A stretch of DNA of 64,000 nt from Rubrimonas cliftonensis (GTDB lineage: Bacteria; Pseudomonadota; Alphaproteobacteria; Rhodobacterales; Rhodobacteraceae). This document shows, in pieces, positions 45,024-56,630 of the stretch (within the stretch, counting starts at the first letter, position 1; every line of letters starts with the position of its first letter). The stretch spans positions 84,872 through 148,871 of the forward strand of contig NZ_FNQM01000010.1 of NCBI RefSeq assembly GCF_900107585.1. The letters are read 5' to 3'. The notes under the pieces are model-generated. The model was not told where the DNA came from. It worked only from the letters and a program-made list of their open reading frames with translations, and searched no databases. The translations under genes and the position numbers were made by a program.

Positions 45024-45716
45024 ATGGAGCGGCTGGCCGAGGCGATGGGGTCCACCGGCGCGCTGCTGGCGCGCGGCGGCCCGGTGGCGTGGCTGCTGGC
45101 GGCTCTCTCAATCGTCGCGGCGACGGTGGCGCTGGCGAAGCTGTGGCAGTTCGCGGTGGTCCGGCCGGCCGACCCCGCGCCGCGCCGCGCCGCGCTCCTG
45201 TGGCGGTCGGGTCGGCGCGCCGAGGCGGAGGCGGCGCTGGCGGGCGCGCGCAGCCCGGCGGCGGAGGGGCTCGCCTGCGCTGTCGCGGCCATGCGCGCCG
45301 GCGTCGCGCCGGAGACGGCGCGGGCGGAGGCGGCGCGCGTCGCCGAGGCGGCGCTGGACGACCTGCGCGACTGGCTGCGGCCGCTGGAGGTGATCGCCGC
45401 GCTGGCGCCGCTGCTCGGCCTGTTCGGCACCGTGCTCGGCATGATCGACGCCTTCGCGGCGATGGAGGCCGCCGGCGCGCAGGTCGACCCCGCCACGCTC
45501 TCCGGCGGCGTGTGGACCGCGCTGCTGACCACCGCGATCGGCCTCGGCGTCGCGATGCCCACGGTCGCGGCGCTCTCGTGGTGCGAGCGGCAGGTGGAGC
45601 GGGCCGAGCGCGCCGTTGACGACGCGCTCGCCGCCGCCTTCGGCCCTGCCTTGCCGGCGGTGGAAGCCGCCGCGGCGCCGGGCGCCGCGCAGTCTCTGCG
45701 GCCGCGCCTTGGCTGA
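45024..45716 (+). CDS. exbB: MotA/TolQ/ExbB proton channel family protein (ExbB)
   Basis: 230 residues with three membrane segments (WLLAALSIVAATVALAKLW near residue 22; PLEVIAALAPLLGLFGTVLGM near 119; ALLTTAIGLGVAMPTVAALS near 170). The last two carry the ExbB signature (LGLFGTVLGMIDAF, TTAIGLGVAMP). With ExbD it forms the proton channel that energises TonB. The gene is tightly packed with the small exported protein upstream and exbD downstream. Confidence 0.9.
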   Translation: MERLAEAMGSTGALLARGGPVAWLLAALSIVAATVALAKLWQFAVVRPADPAPRRAALLWRSGRRAEAEAALAGARSPAAEGLACAVAAMRAGVAPETARAEAARVAEAALDDLRDWLRPLEVIAALAPLLGLFGTVLGMIDAFAAMEAAGAQVDPATLSGGVWTALLTTAIGLGVAMPTVAALSWCERQVERAERAVDDALAAAFGPALPAVEAAAAPGAAQSLRPRLG

Positions 45717-46125
45717 GGCCGCCGCCCTTCCGCCGCAGCGCCGGCGCCGCGCGAGGCCGCGCGGGCCCGGCCTGACGGCGCTGATCGACGTCGTCTTCAT
45801 CCTGCTGATCTTCTTCATGCTCGCCGCGAAGCTCGGGGTGGAGCGCGCGCTGACGATCGACGCCTCCGGCGAGGTCGCGGGCGGCATGGGCGTGGAGGGC
45901 GCGCTGCTGCTGGAGGTGACGCCGCAGGGCGGGCGGCTCTCGGGCGCGGCCATGGCGCCGGAGGCGCTGCGCGCCGCGCTCGCGGCGCGGCTCGCCGCCG
46001 ACCCGGCGGCGCGCGTGCTCGTCAGCCCGCGCGACGGGGCCGACGCGGCGCAGGTGGTGGCCGCGCTCGACCTGCTCGCCGGGCTTGGCGCGCGCGGCGC
46101 CGCGCTGCTGCCGCCGGGGCGCTGA
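45709..46125 (+). CDS. exbD: ExbD-type biopolymer transport protein, Asp-containing
   Basis: 138 residues from a TTG that overlaps the exbB stop by 8 bp; a longer in-frame start at 45616 is all overlap and lacks similarity. A single N-terminal membrane helix LTALIDVVFILLIFFMLAAK carries the conserved Asp (residue 27) used for proton transfer. The periplasmic domain follows (LLLEVTPQGGRLSGAAM, ARVLVSPRDGADAAQVVAAL). It is one of two tandem exbD genes; the second has Asn at this place. Confidence 0.82.
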   Translation: MAEAAALPPQRRRRARPRGPGLTALIDVVFILLIFFMLAAKLGVERALTIDASGEVAGGMGVEGALLLEVTPQGGRLSGAAMAPEALRAALAARLAADPAARVLVSPRDGADAAQVVAALDLLAGLGARGAALLPPGR

Positions 46126-46129
46126 GGCG

Positions 46130-46528
46130 ATGCGGCGCGAGCGGCGTCGGCGGGCGGGCGAGGAGCGGCTGCTGCCGCTGGTGAACGTCGTTTTCCTGCT
46201 GCTGCTGGTGTTCCTGATCGCGGGGCGGATCGCGCCGCCGCAGCCCTTCGCGGTGACGCCGCCGCCTACGGCGCAGGACGGCGCGCGCGAGGCCGGGCCT
46301 GCGCTGGTGGCGATGGCGGCCGATGGGCGGCTGGCGTTCGAGGGCGGCGAGATCGCCCGCGCCGACCTCATGGCGGCGCTGGCGGCGCGGCTCGCCGAGA
46401 CCCCGGCGCTCGAAGTCTCGCTCATGGTGGACGAGGCTGCGGACGGCGCCGCGCTGGCGCGCCTTGCGGCGGAGATGCAGGCGCTGGGCGCGCGCACGCT
46501 GCGGCTCGGCGCGCGGGCCGCGCCATGA
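46130..46528 (+). CDS. ExbD-type protein with Asn instead of the transmembrane Asp
   Basis: 132 residues. The membrane helix reads ERLLPLVNVVFLLLLVFLIA, so the usual proton-carrying Asp is Asn19. The periplasmic domain (VAMAADGRLAFEGGEIARAD, SLMVDEAADGAALARLAAEM) is intact ExbD type. Paired with the Asp-type ExbD upstream, the complex could contain a heterodimer in which only one chain binds a proton. It starts 4 bp after exbD and ends 10 bp before tonB. Confidence 0.85.
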   Translation: MRRERRRRAGEERLLPLVNVVFLLLLVFLIAGRIAPPQPFAVTPPPTAQDGAREAGPALVAMAADGRLAFEGGEIARADLMAALAARLAETPALEVSLMVDEAADGAALARLAAEMQALGARTLRLGARAAP

Positions 46529-46538
46529 CGGGCCAGCC

Positions 46539-47636
46539 ATGACGGGCGGAACGCCTATGCGGCGGCGCGGCGCAGGGACGCTCGGCGCGGGTCATTTCGC
46601 GCTGGCCGGGCTGGCCGCAGGCGCCGCGCACGCCGCCGTCGCGACGCTCATCGGTCTCGGCGCGCCGCCGCCGGGAGCTGGCGGCGCCGCGACGGCGGGG
46701 CTGGAGCTCAGTCTTATGGCCGTTGGCGGCCCGGCAAGCGCCGGCGCGGCCGCCATTCCGGCCGCCCCTGCGCCGCCGCCGGCCGCCGCGCCGCCGGCGC
46801 CCGCTCACGACATCGCCGCGGCGCCGCGCCGCGACGCGCCGCCCGCCGTCGCGCCAGACGTCGCTCCCGCGCCGGCGCGGGCCCTGGAGCCTGCGCCGGC
46901 GTCGGGTCGCCCGCCGCCGCGCGCCGCCGAGGCGCCGCCGACGCCGGGACCGAAGATGGCGGCCGCCCCGCCCCCGGCGGCGGCGCCCAGGGCGAAGCCT
47001 GCCGCCGCGACGCTGGCCGAACCCGCGCCACGCGCCCCCGACGGCGCCGCCGCCCCGCCACCACCCCCGCCCGCGCCGCCCGCGCCGGCTGCGCCGGCGA
47101 TACCCGCGGGCGCGTCCGACGCGCTCGCGGCGCGGGTCGCGCCGCCGCCGCTGCCGCGCCCCGAGGGGCTGGCGGGGCCGTCGCGACGGGCGGGCGCCGC
47201 CTCGTCGCGCCGCGCCGAGGCCGAGGCGCGCGTTGCGCCGACGCTCCCGGCGCGGGCGGAGGCTTCGGGGCCCTCCGGCGCCGGGTCCACGCCGGCGGAG
47301 AAGATCGCGGCAGCCCCGGCGGCCGCGGCGTCCGCGGCCGCCGACGGCGCCCGGCTGACCTATCTGACCCGGCTTCAGGCCGCGGTCGCCGCCCGCCAGC
47401 GCTACCCTGACGCCGCGCGCCGCCGCGGTGTCGAGGGCAGCGGCGCGGTGCGTTTCACCGTCCACGCCGACGGGGCCGTGAGCGCGGCGCGCCTCGCCCG
47501 GCGCACCGGCCACCCCGATCTCGACGCGGAGATGCTGGCGATGCTCAAGCGCGCCGCCCCGCTGCCGCCGATTCCCGCCGACCTCGGCGCCGGCGCGCTG
47601 GACGTCACCCTGCCGGTGGCCTTCGCCCTGCGCTGA
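46539..47636 (+). CDS. tonB: TonB-like energy transducer
   Basis: 365 residues. An N-terminal membrane anchor (FALAGLAAGAAHAAVATLIGL), then a long Ala/Pro-rich linker (residues about 60-260) to span the periplasm, then the TonB C-terminal domain (YLTRLQAAVAARQRYPDAAR, GAVRFTVHADGAVSAARLAR, AAPLPPIP). It transmits energy from ExbB/ExbD to outer-membrane receptors. No TonB-dependent receptor gene is in the window, so the transported substrate is unknown. Confidence 0.88.
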   Translation: MTGGTPMRRRGAGTLGAGHFALAGLAAGAAHAAVATLIGLGAPPPGAGGAATAGLELSLMAVGGPASAGAAAIPAAPAPPPAAAPPAPAHDIAAAPRRDAPPAVAPDVAPAPARALEPAPASGRPPPRAAEAPPTPGPKMAAAPPPAAAPRAKPAAATLAEPAPRAPDGAAAPPPPPPAPPAPAAPAIPAGASDALAARVAPPPLPRPEGLAGPSRRAGAASSRRAEAEARVAPTLPARAEASGPSGAGSTPAEKIAAAPAAAASAAADGARLTYLTRLQAAVAARQRYPDAARRRGVEGSGAVRFTVHADGAVSAARLARRTGHPDLDAEMLAMLKRAAPLPPIPADLGAGALDVTLPVAFALR

Positions 47637-47704
47637 GGCGCGGCGCCGCAAGGGGGGGCGCCGGGACGCGCCATGCGCTAGGTTGCATGATGGGGTGGCG
47701 CTGG

Positions 47705-47718
47705 TTGACCGGGGTCAA
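47705..47718 (+). promoter_or_regulatory. FNR-type box TTGAC-CGGG-GTCAA
   Basis: A perfect TTGAC-N4-GTCAA palindrome lies 70 bp before the ccoG start. It matches the FNR/FnrL consensus TTGAT-N4-ATCAA closely. cbb3 oxidase biogenesis genes are well-known FnrL targets in Rhodobacter, so oxygen-regulated expression of ccoGHIS is likely. Confidence 0.75.
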
Positions 47719-47787
47719 TGCGTCCGCCTCGCCCGCGCCGCCAATGGGCGCGGACAGCATGACCGTCTGAGCCGCGAGAGGCGCGCG

Positions 47788-49266
47788 ATGAACATCGAGA
47801 ACCCGAACCCGCTCGCCCCGGACGTCGAGGTGGAGGAGCCGCGGCTCTACAAGGCGCGCGAGCCGATCTTTCCCAAGGCGGGCAAGGGCGTGTTCCGCAC
47901 CTTCAAATGGCGGTTCCTGATCTTCGCGCTGGCGGTCTATTACGTCACGCCGTGGCTGCGCTGGGACCGGGGGCCGTTCGCGCCCGACCAGGCGGTGCTG
48001 ATCGACCTCGCCAACCGGCGCTTCTACTTCTTCTTCATCGAGATCTGGCCGCAGGAATTCTACTACATCGCCGGCCTGCTGATCATGGCGGGCCTCGGCC
48101 TGTTCCTCGTGACCTCCGCCGTCGGCCGCGCCTGGTGCGGCTACGCCTGCCCGCAGACGGTGTGGACCGACCTGTTCATGTGGGTGGAGCGCCGCATCGA
48201 CGGCGACCGCAACGCCCAGATCAGGCTGCATGAGCAGGGCTGGACCGCCGACAAGCTGCGCAAGCGCGTCGCCAAGCATGGCGTCTGGCTGCTGATCGCG
48301 CTCGCGACCGGCGGCGCCTGGGTGTTCTACTTCGCCGACGCGCCCACGCTGCTCGTCGACCTCGTCACCGGACAGGCGGCCACGGTCGCCTACGCCACCA
48401 TCGCGGTGCTGACCTTCACGACGTACTCGCTGGCCGGGCTGATGCGCGAGCAGGTCTGCATCTACATGTGCCCGTGGCCGCGCATCCAGGGCGCGATGCT
48501 CGACGAGAACTCGCTGACCGTCACCTACAACGACTGGCGCGGCGAGCCGCGCTCGCGCCACCGCAAGAAGGCGCTCGCCGCCGCCGTGCCGGTGGGCGAC
48601 TGCGTGGACTGCAACGCCTGCGTCGCGGTCTGCCCGATGGGCATCGACATCCGCAACGGGCCGCAGTTGGAATGCATCACCTGCGCGCTCTGCATCGACG
48701 CCTGCGACGCGGTGATGGAGAAGACCGGGCAGGACAAGGGCCTCATCGCCTACACCACCTTCAGGGACTACGACCGCCACAAGGCCGGCGACCATGCGAT
48801 CGTCCCGATGATCCGGCGCGTGCTGCGCCCCCGCACGCTGATCTACCTCGCGGTGTGGGCCAGCATCGGACTGGCGATGCTGGCGATGGTGACCGGGCGT
48901 GACCGGCTCGACCTCAACGTGCTGCATGACCGCAACCCGCTCTACACCCCGCTTACGACCGGCGAGGTGCGCAACGGCTACACCGTCAAGACGCTCAACA
49001 TGGTCGCGGAGCCGCGCCGCTTCCTGCTGCGGACCGAGGGCCTGCCTGGCGCGACGCTGTCGGCCGCGGGCGCCGCCGGCGACCCGGCCCCGACGCTGGA
49101 GATCGACGCCCCGCCGGACGCCGTGCGCGAGGTGCGCGTCCTGGTGACGGCGCCGGCGGACGGCCCGCGCCGCGAGTTCGACTTCGTGCTGGAGGAGATC
49201 ACCGTCGGGGGCGCGCCGGGCGAGGCCGACCGCGTCGGCGCGGTGTTCCACGGGCCGGAGGACTGA
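47788..49266 (+). CDS. ccoG: cytochrome cbb3 oxidase accessory protein CcoG (FixG-like)
   Basis: 492 residues, polytopic membrane protein with cytoplasmic iron-sulfur cysteines. Motifs: CGYACPQTVWTDLFMWVERR near residue 118, QVCIYMCPWPRIQGAML near 225, and the two 4Fe-4S sets CVDCNACVAVCPMG and CITCALCIDACD near 272-315. The C-terminal domain is periplasmic. CcoG functions in copper reduction for cbb3 assembly. The start at 47788 places the FNR box 70 bp upstream. Confidence 0.95.
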   Translation: MNIENPNPLAPDVEVEEPRLYKAREPIFPKAGKGVFRTFKWRFLIFALAVYYVTPWLRWDRGPFAPDQAVLIDLANRRFYFFFIEIWPQEFYYIAGLLIMAGLGLFLVTSAVGRAWCGYACPQTVWTDLFMWVERRIDGDRNAQIRLHEQGWTADKLRKRVAKHGVWLLIALATGGAWVFYFADAPTLLVDLVTGQAATVAYATIAVLTFTTYSLAGLMREQVCIYMCPWPRIQGAMLDENSLTVTYNDWRGEPRSRHRKKALAAAVPVGDCVDCNACVAVCPMGIDIRNGPQLECITCALCIDACDAVMEKTGQDKGLIAYTTFRDYDRHKAGDHAIVPMIRRVLRPRTLIYLAVWASIGLAMLAMVTGRDRLDLNVLHDRNPLYTPLTTGEVRNGYTVKTLNMVAEPRRFLLRTEGLPGATLSAAGAAGDPAPTLEIDAPPDAVREVRVLVTAPADGPRREFDFVLEEITVGGAPGEADRVGAVFHGPED

Positions 49267-49269
49267 GCG

Positions 49270-49767
49270 ATGGCCGAACGCGCCCCTTCCGACTATGCGC
49301 CCCACGGCCGTCCTTTCACCGGCCGCAAGATGCTGCTGACGATCCTCGCCTTCTTCGGGGTGATCATCGCGGCCAACGGCGCGCTCACCTACTTCGCCCT
49401 GACCAATTTCCATGGCGTTGTGGTGGACAGCGGCTATGTCGCCAGCCAGCATTTCAATGAGACCCGCGCCGCCGCGGAGGCGCAGGCCGCCCGCGGCTGG
49501 GCCGTCTCCGTGGCCGACGAGGGCGGCGCGCCGGTGCTGACGCTGTTGGGCCCCGACGGGGTTGCGCCGCCGGGCCTCGAGGTCCACGCCAAGGCGCTGC
49601 GCACGCTCGACGCCAGGCTCGACCGCGCGCTGACCCTGCGCGAGACCGCGCCGGGCGTATGGACCGCCGACCAGCGCCTCTCCCATGGCCAGTGGCGCAT
49701 CGCCCTCACCGCGACGGGCTTCGGCGAGCCCTACCGCGTGAGCCTGCCGCTGGTGGTGGCGCCGTGA
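49270..49767 (+). CDS. ccoH: cytochrome cbb3 accessory protein CcoH (FixH-like)
   Basis: 165 residues: one membrane helix (MLLTILAFFGVIIAANGALTYF, here residues 21-42) and a periplasmic domain with GVVVDSGYVASQHFNE, the FixH hallmark. It helps assemble the cbb3 oxidase. Stop of ccoG is 3 bp upstream; ccoI starts 16 bp downstream. Confidence 0.93.
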   Translation: MAERAPSDYAPHGRPFTGRKMLLTILAFFGVIIAANGALTYFALTNFHGVVVDSGYVASQHFNETRAAAEAQAARGWAVSVADEGGAPVLTLLGPDGVAPPGLEVHAKALRTLDARLDRALTLRETAPGVWTADQRLSHGQWRIALTATGFGEPYRVSLPLVVAP

Positions 49768-49783
49768 CCGGGGCGCTCTGACC

Positions 49784-52074
<2,291 letters not shown>

Positions 52075-52078
<4 letters not shown>

Positions 52079-52221
52079 CCAACCTCCTGCTGCTCATCCC
52101 CGTCGCCATCGGTCTCGGCCTGCTCGGCCTGTTCGCCTTCGTCTGGACCCTGCGCAGCGGCCAGTACGACGACCTCGACGGCGCCGCAGAGCGCATCCTG
52201 CACGAGGACGACGAGTACTGA
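52075..52221 (+). CDS. ccoS: cbb3-type cytochrome oxidase assembly protein CcoS
   Basis: 48 residues: MTNLLLLIPVAIGLGLLGLF as the single membrane helix, then FVWTLRSGQYDDLDGAAERI and an acidic EDDEY end, a clear CcoS. It overlaps the ccoI stop by 4 bp (ATGA). CcoS is needed for cofactor insertion into the oxidase. Confidence 0.93.
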
Positions 52222-52305
52222 TCGCGCCGCCGCGTCGCCTGGCCCGGTGGTCATCGCCTGCGGGAGCCCCTAGCTGTAGCGGGAGCCGCTCCGGGAGGGA
52301 CGCCG

Positions 52306-53805
52306 ATGACCGATGCCGCGACCGACGCAGCGACGGGGGCCGCAGGAGCCTTCCGTTTCGACAACAGCTACGCCCGCCTGCCCGAGCGCTTCTTCGCGCG
52401 CGTCGAGGCCGCGAAGCCGCCCGCGCCGAGCCTTCTGCGGCTGAACGAGGCGCTCGCGGTCGAACTGGGACTGGATCCCGTCTGGCTCGCGGGGCCCGAC
52501 GGCGTCGCGGCGCTCAGCGGCCTGGCGTCGCCGCCGGGCGCCGAACCCATCGCCATGGCCTACGCCGGCCACCAGTTCGGCGGCTTCTCGCCGCAGCTCG
52601 GCGACGGCCGCGCGCTGCTGCTCGGCGAGATCGTCGCGCCCGACGGCCTGCGCCGCGACATCCAGCTCAAGGGCTCGGGCCAGACGCCTTTCTCCCGCCG
52701 GGGCGACGGGCGCGCGGCGCTTGGGCCGGTGCTGCGCGAACTCATCGTGGCGGAGGCGATGCATGCGCTGGGCGTTCCCACCACCCGCAGCCTCGCCGCG
52801 GTCCTCACCGGCGATCTCGTCCATCGCGAGACGCCGCTGCCCGGCGCGGTGCTGACGCGCGTGGCGCGGAGCCATGTGCGCTTCGGCACGTTCGAGTACT
52901 TCGCCGCGCGCGAGGACGACGACGCGCTCAGGACGCTGACCGACTACGTCGTTGCCCGGCACTACCCCGACCTCGCCGGGGCCGAGTTTCCCGCCGCGGC
53001 GCTGCTGGAGGCTGTCGTCGGGCGCACGGCGTCGCTGGTGGCGCAGTGGCAGGGGGTCGGCTTCATCCACGGCGTGATGAACACCGACAACATGTCGATC
53101 GTCGGCGAGACCATCGACTACGGCCCCTGCGCCTTCATGGACGTCTACCACCCCGCGACGGTGTTCAGCTCGATCGACGCGCAGGGCCGCTACGCCTACG
53201 GCAATCAGCCCCGCATCGCGCTCTGGAACCTCGCCCGTCTCGCGCAGGCGCTGCTGCCGCTGATGGGGGAAGGCGACGCCGCCGTGGCGCGGGCGCAGGC
53301 CGCGCTCGACGGCTATCCCGCGCGCTTTGAGGCGGGGTGGCTCGGCGTGTTCCGCGCCAAGCTGGGGCTGGCGACGGCCGGGGACGGCGACGCCGCGCTC
53401 ATCCAGGACTTCCTGACGCTGCTGGCGGAGACGGAGGCCGACTTCACCAACGCCTTCCGCGCCCTCGCCGACGCGGCGGAGGGCGGGGGCGAGCCGCTGG
53501 CGGCGCAGGTTCCGGCGCAGGCGCGGCTCGATCCGTGGCTCGCGGCCTGGCGCGAGCGGCTGGCGCGCGAGGTCGTCGAACCTGCGGCGCGGGCGGCGTC
53601 GATGCGGCGGGCGAATCCTTGGGTCATTCCGCGCAACCACCGCGTCGAAGCGGCGCTTGCGTCGGCGGGCGAGGGCGATCTTGCGCCGCTGGACGCCCTG
53701 CGCGCCGTGCTCGCAGCGCCCTGCGAGGCCCAGCCGGAGGCCGAAGCCTACCGTGCGCCGCCACGGCCGGAGGAAGAGGTGCGCGCGACCTTCTGCGGCA
53801 CCTGA
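52306..53805 (+). CDS. selO: protein adenylyltransferase SelO
   Basis: 499 residues. Pseudokinase-fold motifs: [20 protein letters not shown] near residue 85, [20 protein letters not shown] near 120, and [13 protein letters not shown] near 255 with [14 protein letters not shown]. It ends FCGT; the terminal cysteine position is selenocysteine in some homologues. SelO AMPylates redox-stress proteins. It converges with the unknown gene downstream. Confidence 0.94.
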   Translation: MTDAATDAATGAAGAFRFDNSYARLPERFFARVEAAKPPAPSLLRLNEALAVELGLDPVWLAGPDGVAALSGLASPPGAEPIAMAYAGHQFGGFSPQLGDGRALLLGEIVAPDGLRRDIQLKGSGQTPFSRRGDGRAALGPVLRELIVAEAMHALGVPTTRSLAAVLTGDLVHRETPLPGAVLTRVARSHVRFGTFEYFAAREDDDALRTLTDYVVARHYPDLAGAEFPAAALLEAVVGRTASLVAQWQGVGFIHGVMNTDNMSIVGETIDYGPCAFMDVYHPATVFSSIDAQGRYAYGNQPRIALWNLARLAQALLPLMGEGDAAVARAQAALDGYPARFEAGWLGVFRAKLGLATAGDGDAALIQDFLTLLAETEADFTNAFRALADAAEGGGEPLAAQVPAQARLDPWLAAWRERLAREVVEPAARAASMRRANPWVIPRNHRVEAALASAGEGDLAPLDALRAVLAAPCEAQPEAEAYRAPPRPEEEVRATFCGT

Positions 53806-53837
53806 CCGGCCCCGGCGCGAGGGCCGGCCAGCGCTGG
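53806..53837. terminator. GC hairpins between convergent selO and the next gene
   Basis: Inverted repeat CCGGCCC (53806-53812) / GGGCCGG (53821-53827) with an 8-nt loop, followed by the palindrome CCAGCGCTGG (53828-53837). No T tract; position between convergent genes supports a shared terminator. Confidence 0.35.
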
Positions 53838-53841
53838 CCCG

Positions 53842-54240
53842 CTATTCGGGCGGGGCGAAGTTGATCGCCAGCTTCGGTTTCTCGGCCGGCGGCTCCTCGG
53901 CGGAAGGCGCCGCATCCGCCGCCGCGTCCTCCGCCGCGTCCTCCGCCTGGGGCTGTTCGGCCGCGGCCTCCTCGCGCCGCCGCGCCTCCTCCTCGAAGTC
54001 GAAGGCCCGCCATGCGCCGCCGACATGTTCCTCGACGAGTATCTCGCCCTCGTCGGCGCACATCCGGGCGTAGCGCATGATGGTCTCCAGAGCCCGGCTT
54101 CGCTCCTCGTCAACCGTGGTCATCGTCGCCACCCCGTTCACGGCCATCCGGAACTCATGCTTCTCGGGGCGGTTGATCCGCTCCCTCGCGCCGGATGCGG
54201 TGATCGCCTCGGGGGTTTTCCAGGACTTGCTCTGGGACAT
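53842..54240 (-). CDS. hypothetical acidic protein
   Basis: 132 residues from the ATG at 54240. A middle part (TVDEERSRALETIMRYARMC, then ILVEEHVGGAWRAFDFEEEA) looks folded; the last 50 residues are Ala/Glu/Pro low complexity. No known domain or signal. It is isolated between selO and doeB. Confidence 0.62.
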   Translation of the reverse strand: MSQSKSWKTPEAITASGARERINRPEKHEFRMAVNGVATMTTVDEERSRALETIMRYARMCADEGEILVEEHVGGAWRAFDFEEEARRREEAAAEQPQAEDAAEDAAADAAPSAEEPPAEKPKLAINFAPPE

Positions 54241-54304
54241 GTCGCGCGCCACGCTTCATAAGAGTTGCCGGTGCAATCTGCCCTGCACAGGGTGACGGCT
54301 TCGT

Positions 54305-55324
54305 TTACGGGCGGTCGCGCGGCGCTCGATCCGACGTCGCCACGACGCCGACCGTGTCTCCCGGCTGCACGAGCCCGGGAAAGTGCCGCGCGGCCAGCAC
54401 GCCGTCCATCTTCGCCGTCACCGTCTCCGGCGCGACGCCGGTCCGGTCCAGCCGCCAGATCAGCGCCAGCGCGTCGCCGGCCCTGACCGTCGCGCCGAGG
54501 TCGACGCAGGGCTCCAGCATCCCCGCCTCGCCGGCGAAGCTGTAGCAGTCGAGCGAAGGCATCGAGAGGAGGCGCGACGGCGCGCGCTCGGGCTCGCCGT
54601 CCAGAACCCCGGCGTGGACCAGCACGTTGCGCAGGCCGCGCCGCGCGATGGCGACGCTCTCGGCGGTCGCCGTGCCGCCGCCGCGCAGCTCGGTCGTGAC
54701 CAGCGCGACCCCGGCCTCCTCGAGCGCGGTGTCGAGCAGGCCGGCGGGGTCGAGCTCCAGCATCTTCATGGTGTAAGGCGCATTGAAGGCGGCGGCGGCG
54801 GCCGCGCAGCGCGCCTCCAGCGCCTTGTCCTCCAGAACATGGCTGGCGGCGAAGGGCAGGAAGTCGAGCGTGCGCCCGCCGGAATGGAAGTCGAGCGCGA
54901 GATCGGCCAGCGGCGACAGCGCGCGCATCACATAGTCCGCCACCTTCTCGGTCTGCGACCCGTTCCGGGCGCCGGGGAAGCACCGGTTCATGTTGACGCC
55001 GTCCACCGGCGAGACCCGCGTTCCCGCCTTCACCGCCGCGAAGTTGAGGAAGGGCAGGATGATGACGCGCCCCGCCATCGCGTCGGCGTGCAGCTCCCGC
55101 GCCAGCGCCAGCGCCGCCAGCGGCCCCTCGTACTCGTCGCCGTGGTTGCCGCCGGTCACGAGCACGGTGGGGCCGGGCTTCTCGCCGACCGCGACGCAGA
55201 ACGGGATCATCAGGTTGCCCCAGGCGCTCTCGTTGCGGCTCCAGGGCAGGCGCAGATGGCCATGGCGCACGCCGGGCGCGTCGAGGTCCACCGTCGGGCG
55301 AATCGGATTGCCATCGGCGATCAC
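54305..55324 (-). CDS. doeB: N-alpha-acetyl-L-2,4-diaminobutyrate deacetylase (DoeB)
   Basis: 339 residues from a GTG whose GTGA overlaps the doeA stop. Succinylglutamate desuccinylase/aspartoacylase fold with zinc ligands in GGNHGDEYEGPLAALAL near residue 58 and DFHSGG near 143; MNRCFPGA is typical. In ectoine degradation DoeB removes the acetyl group from the DoeA product. The C-terminal 80 residues carry a lipoyl-like turn (GATVRAGDALALIW) as in DoeB homologues. Confidence 0.88.
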   Translation of the reverse strand: MIADGNPIRPTVDLDAPGVRHGHLRLPWSRNESAWGNLMIPFCVAVGEKPGPTVLVTGGNHGDEYEGPLAALALARELHADAMAGRVIILPFLNFAAVKAGTRVSPVDGVNMNRCFPGARNGSQTEKVADYVMRALSPLADLALDFHSGGRTLDFLPFAASHVLEDKALEARCAAAAAAFNAPYTMKMLELDPAGLLDTALEEAGVALVTTELRGGGTATAESVAIARRGLRNVLVHAGVLDGEPERAPSRLLSMPSLDCYSFAGEAGMLEPCVDLGATVRAGDALALIWRLDRTGVAPETVTAKMDGVLAARHFPGLVQPGDTVGVVATSDRAPRDRP

Positions 55325-56499
55325 GGCTTGACCACCAGCCGGCGCGGGACGTCGGCGAGGCATTCCGGGCCGGTTTCGCCGATGACGATGCTCTCGGTCA
55401 GCTCCAGCCCGAACTCCGCCATCCACAGCCCCGACATGAAGTGGAAGCACATGCCGGGCTTCAGTTCGGTCATGTCGCCGGGGCGGATCGACATGGTGCG
55501 CTCGCCCCAGTCCGGCGGATAGCTGAGCCCGATGGAGTAGCCCGCCCGGTTGGGCTTCTCGACGCCGTGGCGCGTCAGCACGCCGAAAAAGGCCGTGGCG
55601 ATGTCGTCGCAGGTGTTCCCGGCCTTCGCCTGCTCCAGCCCCGCCGCCATGCTCTCCAGCACCGCGGCCTCGGCGTCGAGGATCGGCTGGGGCGGGCGCC
55701 CGAGGAAGATCGTGCGCGACAGCGGGCAGTGGTAGCGCTTCCGGCAGCCGGCGATCTCGAAGAAGGTCGCCTCCCCCGCCCGCATGGGCCGGTCGTCCCA
55801 GGTGAGGTGCGGCGCGGCGGCCTCGCGCCCCGACGGCAGCAGCGGCACGATGGCGGGATAATCGCCGCCGAACTCCGGCAGGCCGCGGGCGCCGGCGGCG
55901 GCGATCTCCGCCACCAGGTCGCATTTGCGCATTCCCGGCTCGACCAGCGCCACGATGCGCGCGTGCATCGCCTCGACGATGCGGGCGGCCTCGCGCATGT
56001 AGGCGAGTTCCTGCGGGGACTTCACCGCCCGCTCCCAGTTCACCAGCCCGGTCGCGTCGGAGAGCGTCGCGTTGGGCAGGCCCGCAAGGAGCGCGGCGTG
56101 GGCGGCGGCGGAATAGTAGTAGTTGTCCATCTCGACGCCGATCGGGCGCGCGCCCCAGCCGCGATCCACGATGGACTGCGCCAGCAGGTCCATCGGGTGG
56201 CGCTCGGTGGACTGCACATAGTGGTCGGGGTAGCCGAGGATGCGGTCCTCGCCCATCCACACGGTCAGGCGCGCGCCCGCCGCGTCCTGTCCCCTTCCGA
56301 ACCACACCGGCTCGCCGTCGACGGGCAGCAGCACGCATTGATGGACGTAGAAGGACCAGCCGTCATAGCCGGTCAGCCAGTGCATGTTGGAGGGGTCCGA
56401 CACCACCAGCAACTCCAGCCCCCGAACGGCCATGGCCGCCTGCGCGCGCGCCACCCGGCCGGCGTATTCCTCAAGCGTGAAGTTCAGCGTGGCGGGCAT
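55321..56499 (-). CDS. doeA: ectoine hydrolase (DoeA)
   Basis: 392 residues of the M24 creatinase/prolidase fold. Text matching DoeA: DPSNMHWLTGYDGWSFYVHQ near residue 36, FFEIAGCRKRYHCPLSRTIF near 245, GYSIGLSYPPDWGERT near 320, and LKPGMCFHFMSGLW. The usual five metal ligands of M24 peptidases are only partly kept, as in creatinase-like hydrolases. DoeA opens the ectoine ring. It is first in doeA-doeB and divergent from doeX. Confidence 0.9.
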   Translation of the reverse strand: MPATLNFTLEEYAGRVARAQAAMAVRGLELLVVSDPSNMHWLTGYDGWSFYVHQCVLLPVDGEPVWFGRGQDAAGARLTVWMGEDRILGYPDHYVQSTERHPMDLLAQSIVDRGWGARPIGVEMDNYYYSAAAHAALLAGLPNATLSDATGLVNWERAVKSPQELAYMREAARIVEAMHARIVALVEPGMRKCDLVAEIAAAGARGLPEFGGDYPAIVPLLPSGREAAAPHLTWDDRPMRAGEATFFEIAGCRKRYHCPLSRTIFLGRPPQPILDAEAAVLESMAAGLEQAKAGNTCDDIATAFFGVLTRHGVEKPNRAGYSIGLSYPPDWGERTMSIRPGDMTELKPGMCFHFMSGLWMAEFGLELTESIVIGETGPECLADVPRRLVVKP

Positions 56500-56630
56500 G
56501 GGCGGTCATCCTGAGGGGGCGCGGCCGGGGCTCCAGCCAAAGGCCATTTGGCGGAGGCGCGCAAGGCGCCCGCTTCCCGCCATGCGCCCCGCGCGCTAGG
56601 GCTTCGGGAGGCGCGGGGGAGTGGCGGCGA

